DNA of 64,000 bases from Gamsiella multidivaricata (taxonomy: Eukaryota; Mortierellomycota; Mortierellomycetes; Mortierellales; Mortierellaceae), in assembly GCF_025024155.1 (NCBI RefSeq), contig NW_026251759.1, positions 62,001 to 126,000 on the forward strand, given 5' to 3'. The position numbers and the translations under genes were made by a program. Positions 1-10,060 of the stretch are shown in pieces (position 1 is the first letter of the stretch; every line of letters begins with the position of its first letter). The notes below the pieces were generated by a model, which searched no databases, was not told the origin of the DNA, and saw only the letters and a program-made list of their open reading frames with translations.

Positions 1-603
1 CAAAAATGGGCCAACATGACCCCAGACATGAAGCGCGAGTATACGGAGAAGGCAGCGACGATCAAGGCCGATTTCCTAAAGAAGAATCCAGACTATGTGT
101 ACTCGCGCCGTAGCAAGGCCGAGATTGCTGCGTCAGGAGCGGCTCGTCGACGTGGTGGAGTAGCGCCGCCACCTCCGAGCGTACCGGTGTCTGGTAAAGC
201 AGGGAACAGTAGGAACGGGTCTGGGCCAGGCCATGCAGCGGCCCAGGCGTCGACGGCGAACAGCAATCGCGGGAACGCATCCGGCGCGGGGTCAGCGAAT
301 AATGATGTGACGATCAATGGCAAGGATATCAAGTTGCGTGGCAAGAAGCGAACCAAGGATCCGGACGCACCCAAGCATCCTATTCCTGGGTTTTTGTTCT
401 TTAGATCAGGCGAGAGGGCCAGGATCCGTCAGATGAATCCCAACCAGCCGATCCCTTCGGTGGCGGCGAAGATGTGGAACGAGATGACACCGGAACAACG
501 CGAGCCATGGTTGCAGATGGCTGCTCAGGACAAATTGCGCTACGCAGAAGAGATGCAAGCATACTCGGCGAGGAAGGGAAGGATGGGCAAGGGCCGGTCA
601 TGA
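1..603 (+). CDS. Two-HMG-box DNA-binding protein, 5' partial
   Basis: The reading frame is open from base 1 and stops at 601-603, so only the last 200 residues are visible. The fragment opens with the third helix of a first HMG box (W at residue 3, then MTPDMKREYTEKA and a basic PDYVYSRR tail, as in MATA/SOX-type boxes). A Gly/Ala/Ser-rich linker of about 70 residues follows. A second HMG box fills roughly residues 115-185 (start PKHPIPGFLFFRS, core AAKMWNEMTPEQREPW). HMG boxes bind and bend DNA, so a chromatin or transcription-regulator role is expected. Paired boxes also occur in mitochondrial nucleoid proteins of the Abf2 type, but the long linker and the YSRRSK motif favour a nuclear sequence-specific factor. 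The N-terminus and any introns lie outside the window. Confidence 0.8.
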   Translation, partial: QKWANMTPDMKREYTEKAATIKADFLKKNPDYVYSRRSKAEIAASGAARRRGGVAPPPPSVPVSGKAGNSRNGSGPGHAAAQASTANSNRGNASGAGSANNDVTINGKDIKLRGKKRTKDPDAPKHPIPGFLFFRSGERARIRQMNPNQPIPSVAAKMWNEMTPEQREPWLQMAAQDKLRYAEEMQAYSARKGRMGKGRS

Positions 604-950
604 GGAGTCGATGCTGTGTTTAAAGAAGGATACAAAGGGCTATTGGTAATAAACTCAGTGCAATGGATGTAATTGTACCTTTTTTTTCGATGTGTTCATT
701 TAGTATTGCTTATCATCTGTGTTGATATCCATGCCATTATCGTACCATGCAGCCTCCAATGCTGTTGGAGGGCATGGAAAGAGTCAGGGTGCCTCCTTCA
801 GCGGCATTGGGAGAGTCAGCGACCCCTTAAAGAATCGAGCTCGAGTGCCAAAACAAATGCAGCCTTGCAGCCTTGCACACCTATTTTTCTCAGATTGACA
901 TATCACAAGAAAGCTAACCGACCACCACCACCACCACCAAGGACCTAGTC
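604..950. other. Intergenic, 347 bp
   Basis: Spacer between the HMG-box gene and the DALRD3-like gene, both on the plus strand. It holds the 3' flank of the first and the promoter of the second, with a short CCA repeat just before the start codon. No gene or structured RNA is visible. Confidence 0.5.
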
Positions 951-2971
951 ATGAGCAGGAGACATTCAGGACAGGAATCAAGTTTACTGGGATTCCGAAA
1001 GGCGATCGCGTCTCATCTCTCATCGGTGCTCGATCAGTCCAGCGAGACGCTCCTCCCGCTCGTCCAACAGAATACCAGCCACCGGAAAGGATCGCACAGT
1101 GTCTTTTCTGTGGCGATCAAGCGGCTCTGTGGAGGGAGTGATTTGGACGAAAGCATACGGGAGAAATGTCTGGAGTTATCGTTGCCGGAGGTCAAGGAGC
1201 TGATCGCTCGCGTAAGGCTGACGAAGGATATGATGTTGTTTGATCCAGTACCATTGCGGGTATTGCAAATCACGACGGAGAGGATTGTAGAGGATGCAGG
1301 CGGAGGACAGCAGGGAGGAGAATTGAAAGAGAGAGAGTCAATGGAGGTTCTGGGGAAGCGTGAGCGGGAGGTAAAGAAGAAGGTGGTGATCGTGAATGGG
1401 GCAAGGGTTCAAACGGATGAGAGTGCGTACAGCGGGTTGAGGAGGACGGTACTGACGGGGTTCGTGGCAAGGGTGTTGGAAAGTACCTCTCAAAGCGTCG
1501 TGAAGGTGATTGCGGAGGAAACTTGTAGGTCCCATGGATGGCTCTATCTTCTTCTGCTTGCAAACGGCAGAGTCGTTGGTTTTTTTCTGATACAAATGTC
1601 TTTTTTCTTTCTGAACATTGGATATTGTAGACGAAGATATAGATCCAAGGATCAAGACACTCTATCATGGACTCGATATTCTGAAAGACCATTTAATAGC
1701 CCCGACCGCGACAGCACCAGAAGCACAAACGCATCTGAATACTATCAAAAATGCTGTACAGAACAACCAGGAGATTCGTGCACAGGTCAAAGACAGTGCG
1801 TGGCTCGTGGACTTGACATCCCAGCAGCTCGGTCAGGCGAAACTTTTTACAGCATCGACAGATGGATCCATGGACAAGCCCACACCGCTCGTTCAGACCT
1901 TGATGTCCTTGGCACGACACTTTGTAGAGCATCCATGCGATCGATATATCTGGATGGTTCCCGATGGCAGGCGTCAGTTTGCGGAGCAAGTACTCTACCT
2001 CGCCAACATCATCTTCCCAGGCGAGGGACAGAAAGAGGACGAAGAAGAAGAACCACTCAGGAAAAAACGGATCAGTGGAGCCTCAGGAGGATGTTGGGCG
2101 CAGGATATCGAGGTTTTGTATTTTGGAGCTGCAACTGGTTTTGATATCTGGAACTCTAGTAGTAGTAGCAGCAGCAGTAAAGTGAGCACTGGGAGCTCAG
2201 AAATTGTGGAATATACCAACCAGAGGATGAGGGAGATCGTGACCAAGAACCGAGGCAATCCAGGACGTGGAACAGGATATAGTGAAATGGACGATGACGA
2301 GGATAATGATGGGGGAGAGAAGGAGTTGGTACTGAATGAGGAAGAGCTAAAGAGAATGGCAGGGATTCTGAGCACGTCTGCGTTGGCGGTCGCGAGTGTT
2401 GGGTGTAAGCGGATGCGGAAGTTGACGGTGGACATGAATAGGATCCTGGATGGGAAGGGTAATTCGGGTGTGTTTCTACAGTACGTGCATTCAAGGCTCT
2501 GCGGGTAAGTCTTATTTTCAAGCACACTCCAATCCACTAACTCTCTAGTCAGAAATGATATTCCTTTTTTTTTTCTGGGTATTTTGTAGTAAGAACTGTT
2601 GGCTAATAGTTTTTTTTTTCTCCTATTTACTTTCCACGACTCTCAGGATTGAACGCAAGTCGAAGACGAGACTGAACCCGGATGCCGATCTATCACTTGT
2701 CCAGGCATACCCCGAGGCGTTGAACTTGAGCATCGTACTTGCAGAATGGCACGACACCCTTTCGGCTCTCCAAGAAACTCTGGATCCCTACGCATTGGTG
2801 CCGTATCTATTCCATTTGGCGGCAGAGGTTGGTCAGGCGAACCACGTCTTGCGGGTCAAGGATATGGATACGGCGGTGGCTGAGGCCAGATGGTTGTTGT
2901 TCTGGTGTGCGAAGCAAGTACTAGAGGAGGGGTTACGGTTGTTGGGACTTGAGCTTGTGGAGCGGATGTGA
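951..2971 (+). CDS. DALR anticodon-binding domain protein, DALRD3-like
   Basis: Three exons, 951-1524, 1631-2504 and 2647-2971, splice in frame to 590 residues. The C-terminal third looks like the DALR domain of arginyl-tRNA synthetases: a motif FLQYVHSRLCG-IERKSK near residue 471, split by intron 2, followed by a helical bundle (LAEWHDTLSALQETLDPYAL, YLFHLAAEVG). The HIGH and KMSKS catalytic signatures of class I synthetases are not seen, and the protein is built like human DALRD3. That protein partners METTL2 in making 3-methylcytidine on arginine tRNAs. A similar tRNA-adaptor role is inferred here. The middle contains a serine run (near 2157-2180) and an acidic stretch. A divergent arginyl-tRNA synthetase paralogue is the main alternative. 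Confidence 0.6.
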
Positions 2972-3351
2972 TAGTTGATATAACCGGATTTTTACATGGG
3001 CTTAGGTCAAAGGGCTTAGAATCCCAGATACCATAGTAAAGTTGTCCGCGCGCCAAAAACATTACTACGTTGCATAGGTGCATAAATATGCAACCAGGCT
3101 ATGAAACATCGTTTAGCATTTGAAATGCTAAATCCATGCAATCCTTTTTGGGCCGCGCTCACGATGCGTTTATGAGAGGGGCGTCTCTGAACATCCATTA
3201 TGCATTGTACACATCATTATGGTCTGTCAATGGTGGATTTATTCGAGTTATAACCTAAAAAAAAAGCTAGTGTTGGATTTGCATCGAAAGAGATTGATTG
3301 ATAGCAAAATATTCCCACCAGGCCAGACATCATTTTTGTCTCCATGGCAGA
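2972..3351. other. Intergenic between convergent genes
   Basis: 380 bp between the stop of the DALRD3-like gene and the stop of the ECM15-like gene on the other strand. It should contain both 3' untranslated regions. No gene seen. Confidence 0.5.
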
Positions 3352-4078
3352 TTAGGATTCGTCTTTGTACTTGCCCGAGCCGGTGTCGACTCGGATGCTG
3401 TATTGTCAATGGGTAAAGACGATAAGATGGACAAATTAGTATGAGGATCCAGCGGAATTGGACCACAACTTCAACAGAAAGAGGGCGAAATGGACATAGA
3501 CATACTTGGACACGATACGAGGACTGCCCATGCTATGGATTGCGTTGTGGCAGCATTTGACCGCATGCATCACCGCCATCATCTCTCCTTCGATAATCTG
3601 TATATTGAAACGAGCACGATTGATCAGTATCTAGACATAGTGATGTGTGTCGTGGATAGGGTGTATAGAGCAGAACAAATTGCAGTCATTTCCGTACCGT
3701 GCCCTGCTCATGAACCTTGTACTTCAAGCCTGTCAGCAAACAATCCCGAAAAGTCTGTTAGTGTTAGTGAGCGACATATGCCTTGAGATTTCTGAGATAA
3801 ATAACAAGTTCAAATCACATACCGAGCTGCTTGAGGATGGCCTCGACTTGGTCGATGTACTCTGAAAAATGTTTAGTTGACCCAAGAGGATAGATCGCAA
3901 AGTCGACGCAGCAGGGCAAAGGCGTCTCGGGGCCGGTCCGCATCTTCTGCTCGAGTAACGAATGCTCTCCCACAGTCTGGCCCTTCCCTTCGCCAGATGG
4001 AAGTTTGGCGTCAGACTGGATCTTCGCCAGGTATGAATGCTCGGCCTTGGTAGGGGTAGACTGCTCAGGTTGGGACAT
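3352..4078 (-). CDS. UPF0045/ECM15-type small thiamine-binding-fold protein
   Basis: Four exons on the minus strand: 4078-3823, 3729-3698 (only 32 nt), 3597-3506 and 3397-3352. They splice to 141 residues with consistent phases. Residues about 55-141 match the UPF0045/MTH1187 family (yeast Ecm15): VDFAIYPLGS near the start, GLKYKVHEQGT across the tiny second exon, then IIEGEMMAVMHAV, MGSPRIVS and NIRVDTGSGK. Family members are small ferredoxin-like-fold proteins that form tetramers; several bind thiamine-like ligands, and Ecm15 has no settled biochemical role. About 50 extra N-terminal residues rich in Gln, Thr and Lys precede the domain. The 4.08-4.34 kb spacer upstream is a divergent promoter shared with the NUR1-like gene. 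Confidence 0.8.
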
Positions 4079-4341
4079 GTTGAGTGAATAGTAGAGTAGC
4101 AGGAAGAACGTGGGTAGTCAAAGGGTGGAGAAGTTGCAGGAGGAAGAAAAAGGAGTGGAGAAAAAAGAAGCTGCATGCCGCTTTGACATTAAAACGCGTT
4201 GTTTTGTACCGTGCAACATTGCTCATGCAACTATGACGATTGTCACGCCACCAAAATGAGGGTACAGTATCGCAGGGTACATCAGTGTACCACATCGCCC
4301 TTTGTTTCCCCTCCATCGACTTTGCCGAGCACGAATCAACA

Positions 4342-6073
4342 ATGGAGGTGAATCGACGGCCACGTGTTGTCAAGCGGCAACCATTCCTGAAGCGAATCAT
4401 CAACGCACCCGAAGACTACTTGATGAGGGTCGAGAACAACATTAGGGCAATGGACTGGGATATGCTTCAGGAGGGATTCAGGTGCGGTTTGTTTGTGGCA
4501 GTGGCCTGACTTGAATGACATCGCCTCTTTGAAAAAAAAAAAAAAAGAGCCTGGTGCTAACTAGCAGGATCCTGTGTCAATAGCTGGCCTTTAGCGCTCG
4601 CACTGAATTTCCTGCTCATTTCGGTCAAGCTGGGATATTGGCTGGATGATCCTTTGGCTAACGTGCCTGCAGTCCTCAGGAGCGATCGCTCTTTATATTC
4701 CTCAAAGTCGATGTTTCCTGGATTCTCCACAGCGGTGAGAACCCTTATTCATGCGTGGGCTTGTTTTTTGTACGTTGCAACATTCATTCTGGCCTTTGGT
4801 ATTTATCTGCTTTGTTTAACCTATCACTCTGTTAAATGCGGCAGCTCGTCTCTCTACAGTACATCTTGGTGACCATCAGCTTTCTGAACGCTCTCTGGCT
4901 CTTCCAAAGCAAGAAGAACTACAAGATGTTCAACAGAAACCTTGACGAAGAGCCGTCCGCATCACACGCCAAGATGGTTGAAATTCAGCAGGATGCGTCA
5001 CATTGGTCATTCAAGTTTCCTGGTCGACTTGTGTAAGGACATTCGGTCTGGTATGCAGACGATATCGCGCGATAGCAGAGCCTTCAACTCATGGAATTAT
5101 TTATTTGTCTATTAGCTATCCATTCATCGCACCATTCATGAAGGGTCCGAAGCCTCAAGAGCACAGACGTCATGTGTGGGAGATGTCTCTCTGGAATCCC
5201 TCGATCTTGAGTCGTAATTTGTTTTGGTACGGAACAGGACATTGTTTCCGCCCTGCAGTAATTTGGTCCTCAACATCTTGTGCAAGAATCTAATGTGCAA
5301 TGCCATCTCCCTTTTTTATCTTAGCTGGTACTCGCCCGCACAAGTACTTATCTTGTCCGTCATGAACACCGACAACTTTTACATTTTTTTCCCACTTTCG
5401 ATCGTGGTTGCCGCTCAAGTGCACTTTCTTGTATCAGTATACCAGTCCTATGTTAAGGTATTTATGACAGATGCATATACTGGCCCTAAAGCGCTAATTG
5501 ACATATTATCATGTTATTGACCTTTTATATATCCCGATCGATCAATTCTAGGACAAACAAGTTCTTTACGGAGAAGTACAGCAGGAATATAACGCCAAAT
5601 TTGTTCATCCCCGTATCTTTGTGCGGAAGTTTGACAAGCAGACTTCCACTGGAACCGATACGGATGACCTGAACTTGCAGTTGTTTCAACAGGATGGCGG
5701 CATGTTTCGGTACGAGTCTAAGCGCAATCCTAGGAAATTCCAGCACCTGAGCGTTCCCGCATCGAGATTCTCACCGTCCTCTCCGGCTGTAGTGTCAAGA
5801 TTCAGAAGTTCCTCTGCACCAGGTCCCTCAATAAGCAGCTCTGAATTGTCCAGTTCTGCAGACAGTGAGAGTGAACAGAACGAGAGCGTTGACGAAGATG
5901 AAGGAGAGGAGGAAGAAGAAGAGGAGGAGCAAGAGTACGGCGAGGACGAGGACATGGACGAATTGGACAATGAGGATGATATAGAGAATGACCCGGACGT
6001 TGATTACGATGAGGAAGGTGAACAGCCTGCGGTTCCTCACCCTACGAACGCGCTCCATTTTGACGACGACTAG
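4342..6073 (+). CDS. NUR1: NUR1-like inner nuclear membrane protein (DUF2418)
   Basis: Six exons (4342-4481, 4584-4734, 4845-5032, 5116-5226, 5325-5457, 5552-6073) give 414 residues. The N-terminus resembles yeast Nur1 and the DUF2418 family: a PEDYLMRVENNIRAMDWDML stretch, then a hydrophobic segment (WPLALALNFLLISVKLGYWL), a second (LVSLQYILVTISFLNALWLF) and a third/fourth near FFPLSIVVAAQVHFLVSVY. The C-terminal 150 residues are Ser-rich, then extremely acidic. In yeast Nur1 pairs with the LEM protein Heh1 at the nuclear envelope and tethers rDNA and silent chromatin. The same location is inferred here. The exon 2 acceptor (4583) was chosen because upstream AG sites lead to in-frame stops. 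Exon 3 could alternatively start at 4860. Confidence 0.75.
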
Positions 6074-6515
6074 TATTCTTTCCCCCTCTATCCCGGATAT
6101 GTGGCATACAAGAATAAAGTCGAGTCGACCAAATAGCCCGAACCACGACATCATCTTGGTGGTCGGGAAAGTAGCGAAGCATCCAAGTACAAGTCCATTA
6201 AGTCCATCATGCATCTTTCGCTTACTATTGTACACTTTTTTTTTTTATTTTTTTTTATTTTTTTATTTTTCCTTTAAACACAACTCTTCATAAATAGTTT
6301 TTTTTATCTCACACTCTCCAGAGTCAATCCCCTTCCATACACTCATTCTTCCATACACTCATTCTTCCATACACTCATTCTTCCCTCACTGTCATTCCTC
6401 GAAATAAGTATCATATTCCTCGCCTGTGTAGACTGCCATAGATATTGAGGGCCGGTGACCCTATCTAAGAAAGAAAGGGTATGAACCCGTTCTTCGCTAT
6501 CAGTCCCCCCCCCAC
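6074..6515. other. Intergenic, low complexity
   Basis: 442 bp between the NUR1-like gene and the decayed nuclease gene. It has a T-rich stretch around 6234-6270, a 16-bp tandem repeat and a C-run near 6505-6513. No start codon for the following nuclease remnant is visible. Confidence 0.5.
6333..6384. repeat. 16-bp tandem repeat, about 3.25 copies
   Basis: The unit TTCCATACACTCATTC is repeated perfectly at 6333-6348, 6349-6364 and 6365-6380, followed by TTCC. It is a simple minisatellite in non-coding DNA. Confidence 0.9.
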
Positions 6516-7568
6516 TTATCCAACCTCCCCAGTTCCATTGGTCACAATTCGGCGATTCGAGTCGATATTCTTGGGTCCTTTTATGTCATCGTTCGCTACA
6601 CTTATTCCTCGCACCCTATGAACGATGCTCACCGGATTGTCGAGCGAGAGATACTGAAGCTTGAGACCCAGATGAGCTTGGTTTTTTGCCTGGACGGCCT
6701 TCCTTCGGAAGAAAAAGGACCCACTCAAGTGCACCGAGAGAACCTTCGCAAGAAAGTTGTTGAACGCGCCGACAAATGTCTGCGTGAGCTCGAAGTTCGC
6801 GTGGATAAAAAGCTTCGTGCCCGGAAATACCAGTTCATCGACATCAGAAAACACATGGACTCGGCCTTCTATTGGTCCTTAGACGTTTGATGCGCCATTG
6901 CCGTATACATGTGCAAGAAACAATGGAAGATCATCGAGTGCCCGACCGAGACAGATCACACGATAGGCCTTGAATGCAGGCCTGGCGACATCGTTGTATC
7001 AAGAGACAGCGACATGCTCATGCACAAGGACATCGAGACCATTTGACGACCCATCCCAAAAGGAAAACTTCTTGTGTACGATGTTCCAAGCGTTTATGCG
7101 ACTTTAGGTCCAGTTTACAGTACTTGGTGTCGTATCAAAAACGACTACAACCGCAACATACCTTCTCTCGGAAGCGCTATCGTCTACAAAATCATCAAAG
7201 GGCTGGATGAAGAAGGTAAATAAATCAATCAGATCATCGTGTATATCACTGATGCAGGAAACGTATTATCAATTCTAACGTCTTGGCATTTTTTAATTTT
7301 TTTTTGGCTTGCAGACGCTGCGAAGTTGGCGAAGCATTATTTGGCACACAATCAAGTCATGCGCAAGAATACTGCCCAAGAGATGTTTGTCACTTCGCAG
7401 AAGGTTTTTGTGAACCTTTTACAGACTCCTGTGCAGATTGGCTCACTCCCTTCGTCCTCAGCTGCTGCCATGACCTATGACAGTCTTCGGAAGCAGTTCG
7501 ATTGTCATTCTCAGCGGTACTCCCAAATGCAGAAGGATATGCGAGAGGCACGCGAGGCGGAGAGAAGG
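6516..7568 (+). pseudogene. FEN1/XPG-type nuclease half of an interrupted gene
   Basis: One frame reads through XPG-family landmarks in order: VDILGSFYVIVR (6561 on; N-terminal metal-binding Asp), VFCLDGLPSEEK, the I-region PTETD...GDIVVSRDSDML (Glu and Asp ligands kept, FEN1 has PSEAE and DMDCL), and the helix-hairpin region YNRNIPSLGS. An intact intron (7219-7314) joins DEEG to DAAKLAKHYL. Two in-frame TGA codons (6888-6890 and 7044-7046) break it, and the usual MGVxxLW start is missing, so it is a pseudogene or 5'-truncated remnant. The frame runs into the left end of the piggyBac-type element at about 7569. Known XPG enzymes cut branched DNA 5' flaps. This copy probably makes no full protein. 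Confidence 0.75.
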
Positions 7569-7617
7569 TATCCCTTCGATTGTCAGGGTTTCTGGTCGAG
7601 AAATCGACCACATTTTT
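7568..7617 (+). repeat. Left terminal inverted repeat of the transposon
   Basis: Reads GTATCCCTTCGATTGT, then a 4-base insertion (CAGG) relative to the right copy, then TTTCTGGTCGAGAAATCGAC and CACATTTTT. It contains a nested palindrome GGTCGAGAAATCGACC. Confidence 0.85.
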
Positions 7618-7793
7618 CTGGGCATAAATCACGTGTAACTCCATATGATAACTATGCAAAAAAGACAACCACTTTGGAAGAGTCCAGGTACCAAGGGACC
7701 AGGCCTGGGGTTCTTTTTTATCTATTTATTTATTCTTTTTATATATGGGTATATTGCATTGTGGTTGGAAAGGGGGATGGGATAAGAGGATAA

Positions 7794-9785
7794 TTATGGA
7801 CGGTGAACCGGAATCTCATGGTATTCTCTGTAACAATTGCGTGTGAGAAGGCAAAGAGGCACATTACAGAACCCACACTTGAACGACGTCGACGTACGTT
7901 TCCTATATTCTGGGTCCTTTAGAACTGTGGCCTTGTGTCGACAAAGGATACAGTTGGGGTTTCCTTCTGCGCTGGTAGGGTAGTGTAGCCCTTTGTTGGT
8001 AAGGCGAATGGCGGGGAGTTCTGTTCGATTCTTGGTCACATACACTACCTTTTGGGAGCAAGATCGATCCTGTTCTTTCTGGTGGTGTTGACGAGTTGCC
8101 TTGACGTTGGGAGTTTGGTTCCTGCTGCCTTCTAACGCTAGTGCCCATGCCAATTCGATTCGATACTCCCTGTGGGATAGAGTGCCTCCTTGAGCTTTGT
8201 AGATACGGTAGGAGTTCACAATGGTTGTATCCAGAATCCAAAAAAAGAGTGGCATCCATGTCCTGAAAACAGTCAGCTGGGTGTTGTAGTACGATCTGTA
8301 TTGGTCGCTGAGATCGACACCATTCATTTTATGATTATAGTCGTTGATGATGGCGGGGATCTCCAACATAGCGCTATGTCCACCTTTGAAAACCTCACGG
8401 ACTTTGTTGTAGTTGGAGCTTGTGGTCCGAGGGCAGCGGCGGAGGCGATGAACACGGGCTTCGGAACCAGTAATCTTGTGAATGGTAGTGAGCATAGGAA
8501 CAGGGGCATTGTCGACCCATACAACGGTGAGGACAGAGTTGTCAACAACCACTCCAGAGAGCGTGTCCCACTCATGCTTGGCCTTCTTGTCGACTTTGAG
8601 GGAGGCAAGAAACTGTTTGGAGTTGATACGAGCAGTACCACAAGCGCCGATTTTGAGGTCGCGCAGATGCTTAAAGAGAGGAACATTGTTGAAAAAGTTG
8701 TCCATGTAAATGTTAAATGGGTAGGTTTTGTGAGGTAAAGACTGGGCAAGCTTGACAACTGCTGCTGAAGTGGCATTCAGACCATCGATGGAAGGCACAC
8801 CAGCGATAGACATGACACGGGAGTAGTAGAGGAAGGAAAAAGTGTACCCAGACTCACAAAGAGCATAGATCTTGTAGCCTTCGGGGGTGGGCTTGCACTT
8901 CATCTTAACGGTGTGAGCACTACGACCAGAGAAACGGACAATCATTTCATCGACGGAGACATCGGTGGAAGGAATGTAAAAGCGACTGAAGTCCTGGGAA
9001 AGCTTGGAGGAAAGGGGCTCGACCTTAGAGTACCAGTGCTCCTCTGGTTCATGGGGTGAAGATATGTGGAGGAAGCGTTTTAATTGCTGGAAGCGGGTAA
9101 GGGTCATGAAACAGCTAATGTCGTGCTTGGGAAAACGTGGTGATGTTGTCCAAAGTTCATGGACGGGGCTATTAGGACAGAAAATACCGAGGTAGATGAT
9201 GATACTGATGAAGATACGGAGCTCGCCAAATGTTGTATCCTTCCACACGCGCGAACCCTCGTTCGACCCTGCTCCTTTCAGTGCAGCATAAACATTGGTG
9301 TTGGTGGCAATTTGGTCGAGAACAGAGTCGGAACAAAAGAGCGAGAAGATCTGCAGAGGAGGCAAGGCATCATTGAGAAGAAGCTCGGGTGGGAGTTTGG
9401 GATGTCCTCCATGAGGTGGTTTGGAGTGCAGAAAGATGTTGTCGAAGACAGGTGGATCAGGGAGCCTGGGAGTAACCTTCTTGATAGTTCGGGCAGGGGC
9501 TTTCCTTTTGGCGCCTGTTGAGGGACCAACATCTGCAACCTCCTCTACCTCCTCTTCCTCCTCCTCTTCCTCGTCCTCTAGACTCTCGGTCAACGTCGTG
9601 CGTGGGCGGTGAGTGATCGTGAAAACCATTTCCTCATCCTCCATCATATTGTTGGTGTCCACCTCGTTCTCTTCTACAGGTTTTGGAGCTTCTTCAACAG
9701 GTTCTGGAGCCTCCTCAACAGGTCCTGGAGCCTCTTCAACAGGTTCTGGCACCTCCTCCATAATATGACGATGGGCACGGGGCAT
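7794..9785 (-). CDS. piggyBac-type transposase (DDE_Tnp_1_7)
   Basis: 663 residues from the ATG at 9785. The frame is open further upstream to 9977, but MPRAHRHIMEEV is a sensible start. The N-terminus has a PVEEAPx repeat and an acidic run. The DDE_Tnp_1_7 domain covers roughly residues 150-500 and keeps all three catalytic aspartates of piggyBac transposases: SVDEMIVRFSGR, NIYMDNFFNNVPLF and NGVDLSDQYRSYY. The C-terminus has a cysteine-rich zinc-binding finger (CILCRHK, CGFCNVPLCL, then NCYREYH), as used by piggyBac enzymes to bind DNA ends. No stop or frameshift is seen, so the enzyme could be functional. It would cut and paste the surrounding element. The gene is intronless, and its upstream region is the right end of the element. 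Confidence 0.93.
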   Translation of the reverse strand: MPRAHRHIMEEVPEPVEEAPGPVEEAPEPVEEAPKPVEENEVDTNNMMEDEEMVFTITHRPRTTLTESLEDEEEEEEEEVEEVADVGPSTGAKRKAPARTIKKVTPRLPDPPVFDNIFLHSKPPHGGHPKLPPELLLNDALPPLQIFSLFCSDSVLDQIATNTNVYAALKGAGSNEGSRVWKDTTFGELRIFISIIIYLGIFCPNSPVHELWTTSPRFPKHDISCFMTLTRFQQLKRFLHISSPHEPEEHWYSKVEPLSSKLSQDFSRFYIPSTDVSVDEMIVRFSGRSAHTVKMKCKPTPEGYKIYALCESGYTFSFLYYSRVMSIAGVPSIDGLNATSAAVVKLAQSLPHKTYPFNIYMDNFFNNVPLFKHLRDLKIGACGTARINSKQFLASLKVDKKAKHEWDTLSGVVVDNSVLTVVWVDNAPVPMLTTIHKITGSEARVHRLRRCPRTTSSNYNKVREVFKGGHSAMLEIPAIINDYNHKMNGVDLSDQYRSYYNTQLTVFRTWMPLFFWILDTTIVNSYRIYKAQGGTLSHREYRIELAWALALEGSRNQTPNVKATRQHHQKEQDRSCSQKVVYVTKNRTELPAIRLTNKGLHYPTSAEGNPNCILCRHKATVLKDPEYRKRTSTSFKCGFCNVPLCLLTRNCYREYHEIPVHRP
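9650..9765 (-). repeat. In-gene repeat coding PVEEAPx
   Basis: A roughly 24-bp unit (CTCTTCAACAGGTTCTGGAG-like on the plus strand) recurs four to five times and encodes an acidic proline-rich N-terminal tail of the transposase. Confidence 0.7.
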
Positions 9786-10016
9786 GGGGGGTTGGGAGGT
9801 TAGGCGAAGTAAAAAGTGGGGGACAGTGATTGAGTGAGTGACAGTTGAATGGATGAAGGGAATCAATGCAATCACTTTTGACGAAGAAAACAAACCGCGG
9901 TCGAGCAGTAAACCACCTTTTCCAACGTAATTTTGAGCGGCGAATCCATTTTTTATGTCACCGAAGGGGGTCTCCAAACCTGTTTAAGAGTTATCGCAGT
10001 CTAACCAAAAATTTCG

Positions 10017-10060
10017 AAAAATGTGGTCGAGATCTCGACCAGAAACAATCGAAGGGATAC
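10017..10060 (-). repeat. Right terminal inverted repeat of the transposon
   Basis: The reverse complement matches the left end apart from a 4-base gap and two changes in the nested palindrome, here GGTCGAGATCTCGACC. The close match implies a fairly young insertion. Confidence 0.85.

Larger units (their letters stand above)
7571..10057 (-). mobile_element. piggyBac-fold DNA transposon, flanked by TA
   Basis: About 2.49 kb bounded by inverted ends that start TCCCTTCGATTGT. The left end is at 7571-7617 and the right end at 10017-10057. TA lies on both sides (7569-7570 and 10058-10059). The element carries one long intact transposase gene on the minus strand. Taking out the element with one TA lets the host reading frame continue from AEAERR-type codons into YNAKYSKEF, which supports insertion into the XPG-like gene. 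No TTAA duplication, the usual piggyBac target, is present. The outer bases GTATCCC/GGGATAC are palindromic, so the exact boundary is uncertain by a few bases. Confidence 0.7.

Noticed and set aside
5890..6060. Long minus-strand open frame opposite the NUR1 acidic tail
   Set aside because: It is the complement of GAA/GAG/GAT repeats and codes for low-complexity Ser/Leu runs.
7239..7793. A single gene reading from the XPG exon into the transposon end
   Set aside because: The last 75 codons lie in the left end of the transposon, so the frame is a chance read-through.
8190..9521. Plus-strand frames opposite the transposase
   Set aside because: Shadows of the intact minus-strand transposase.
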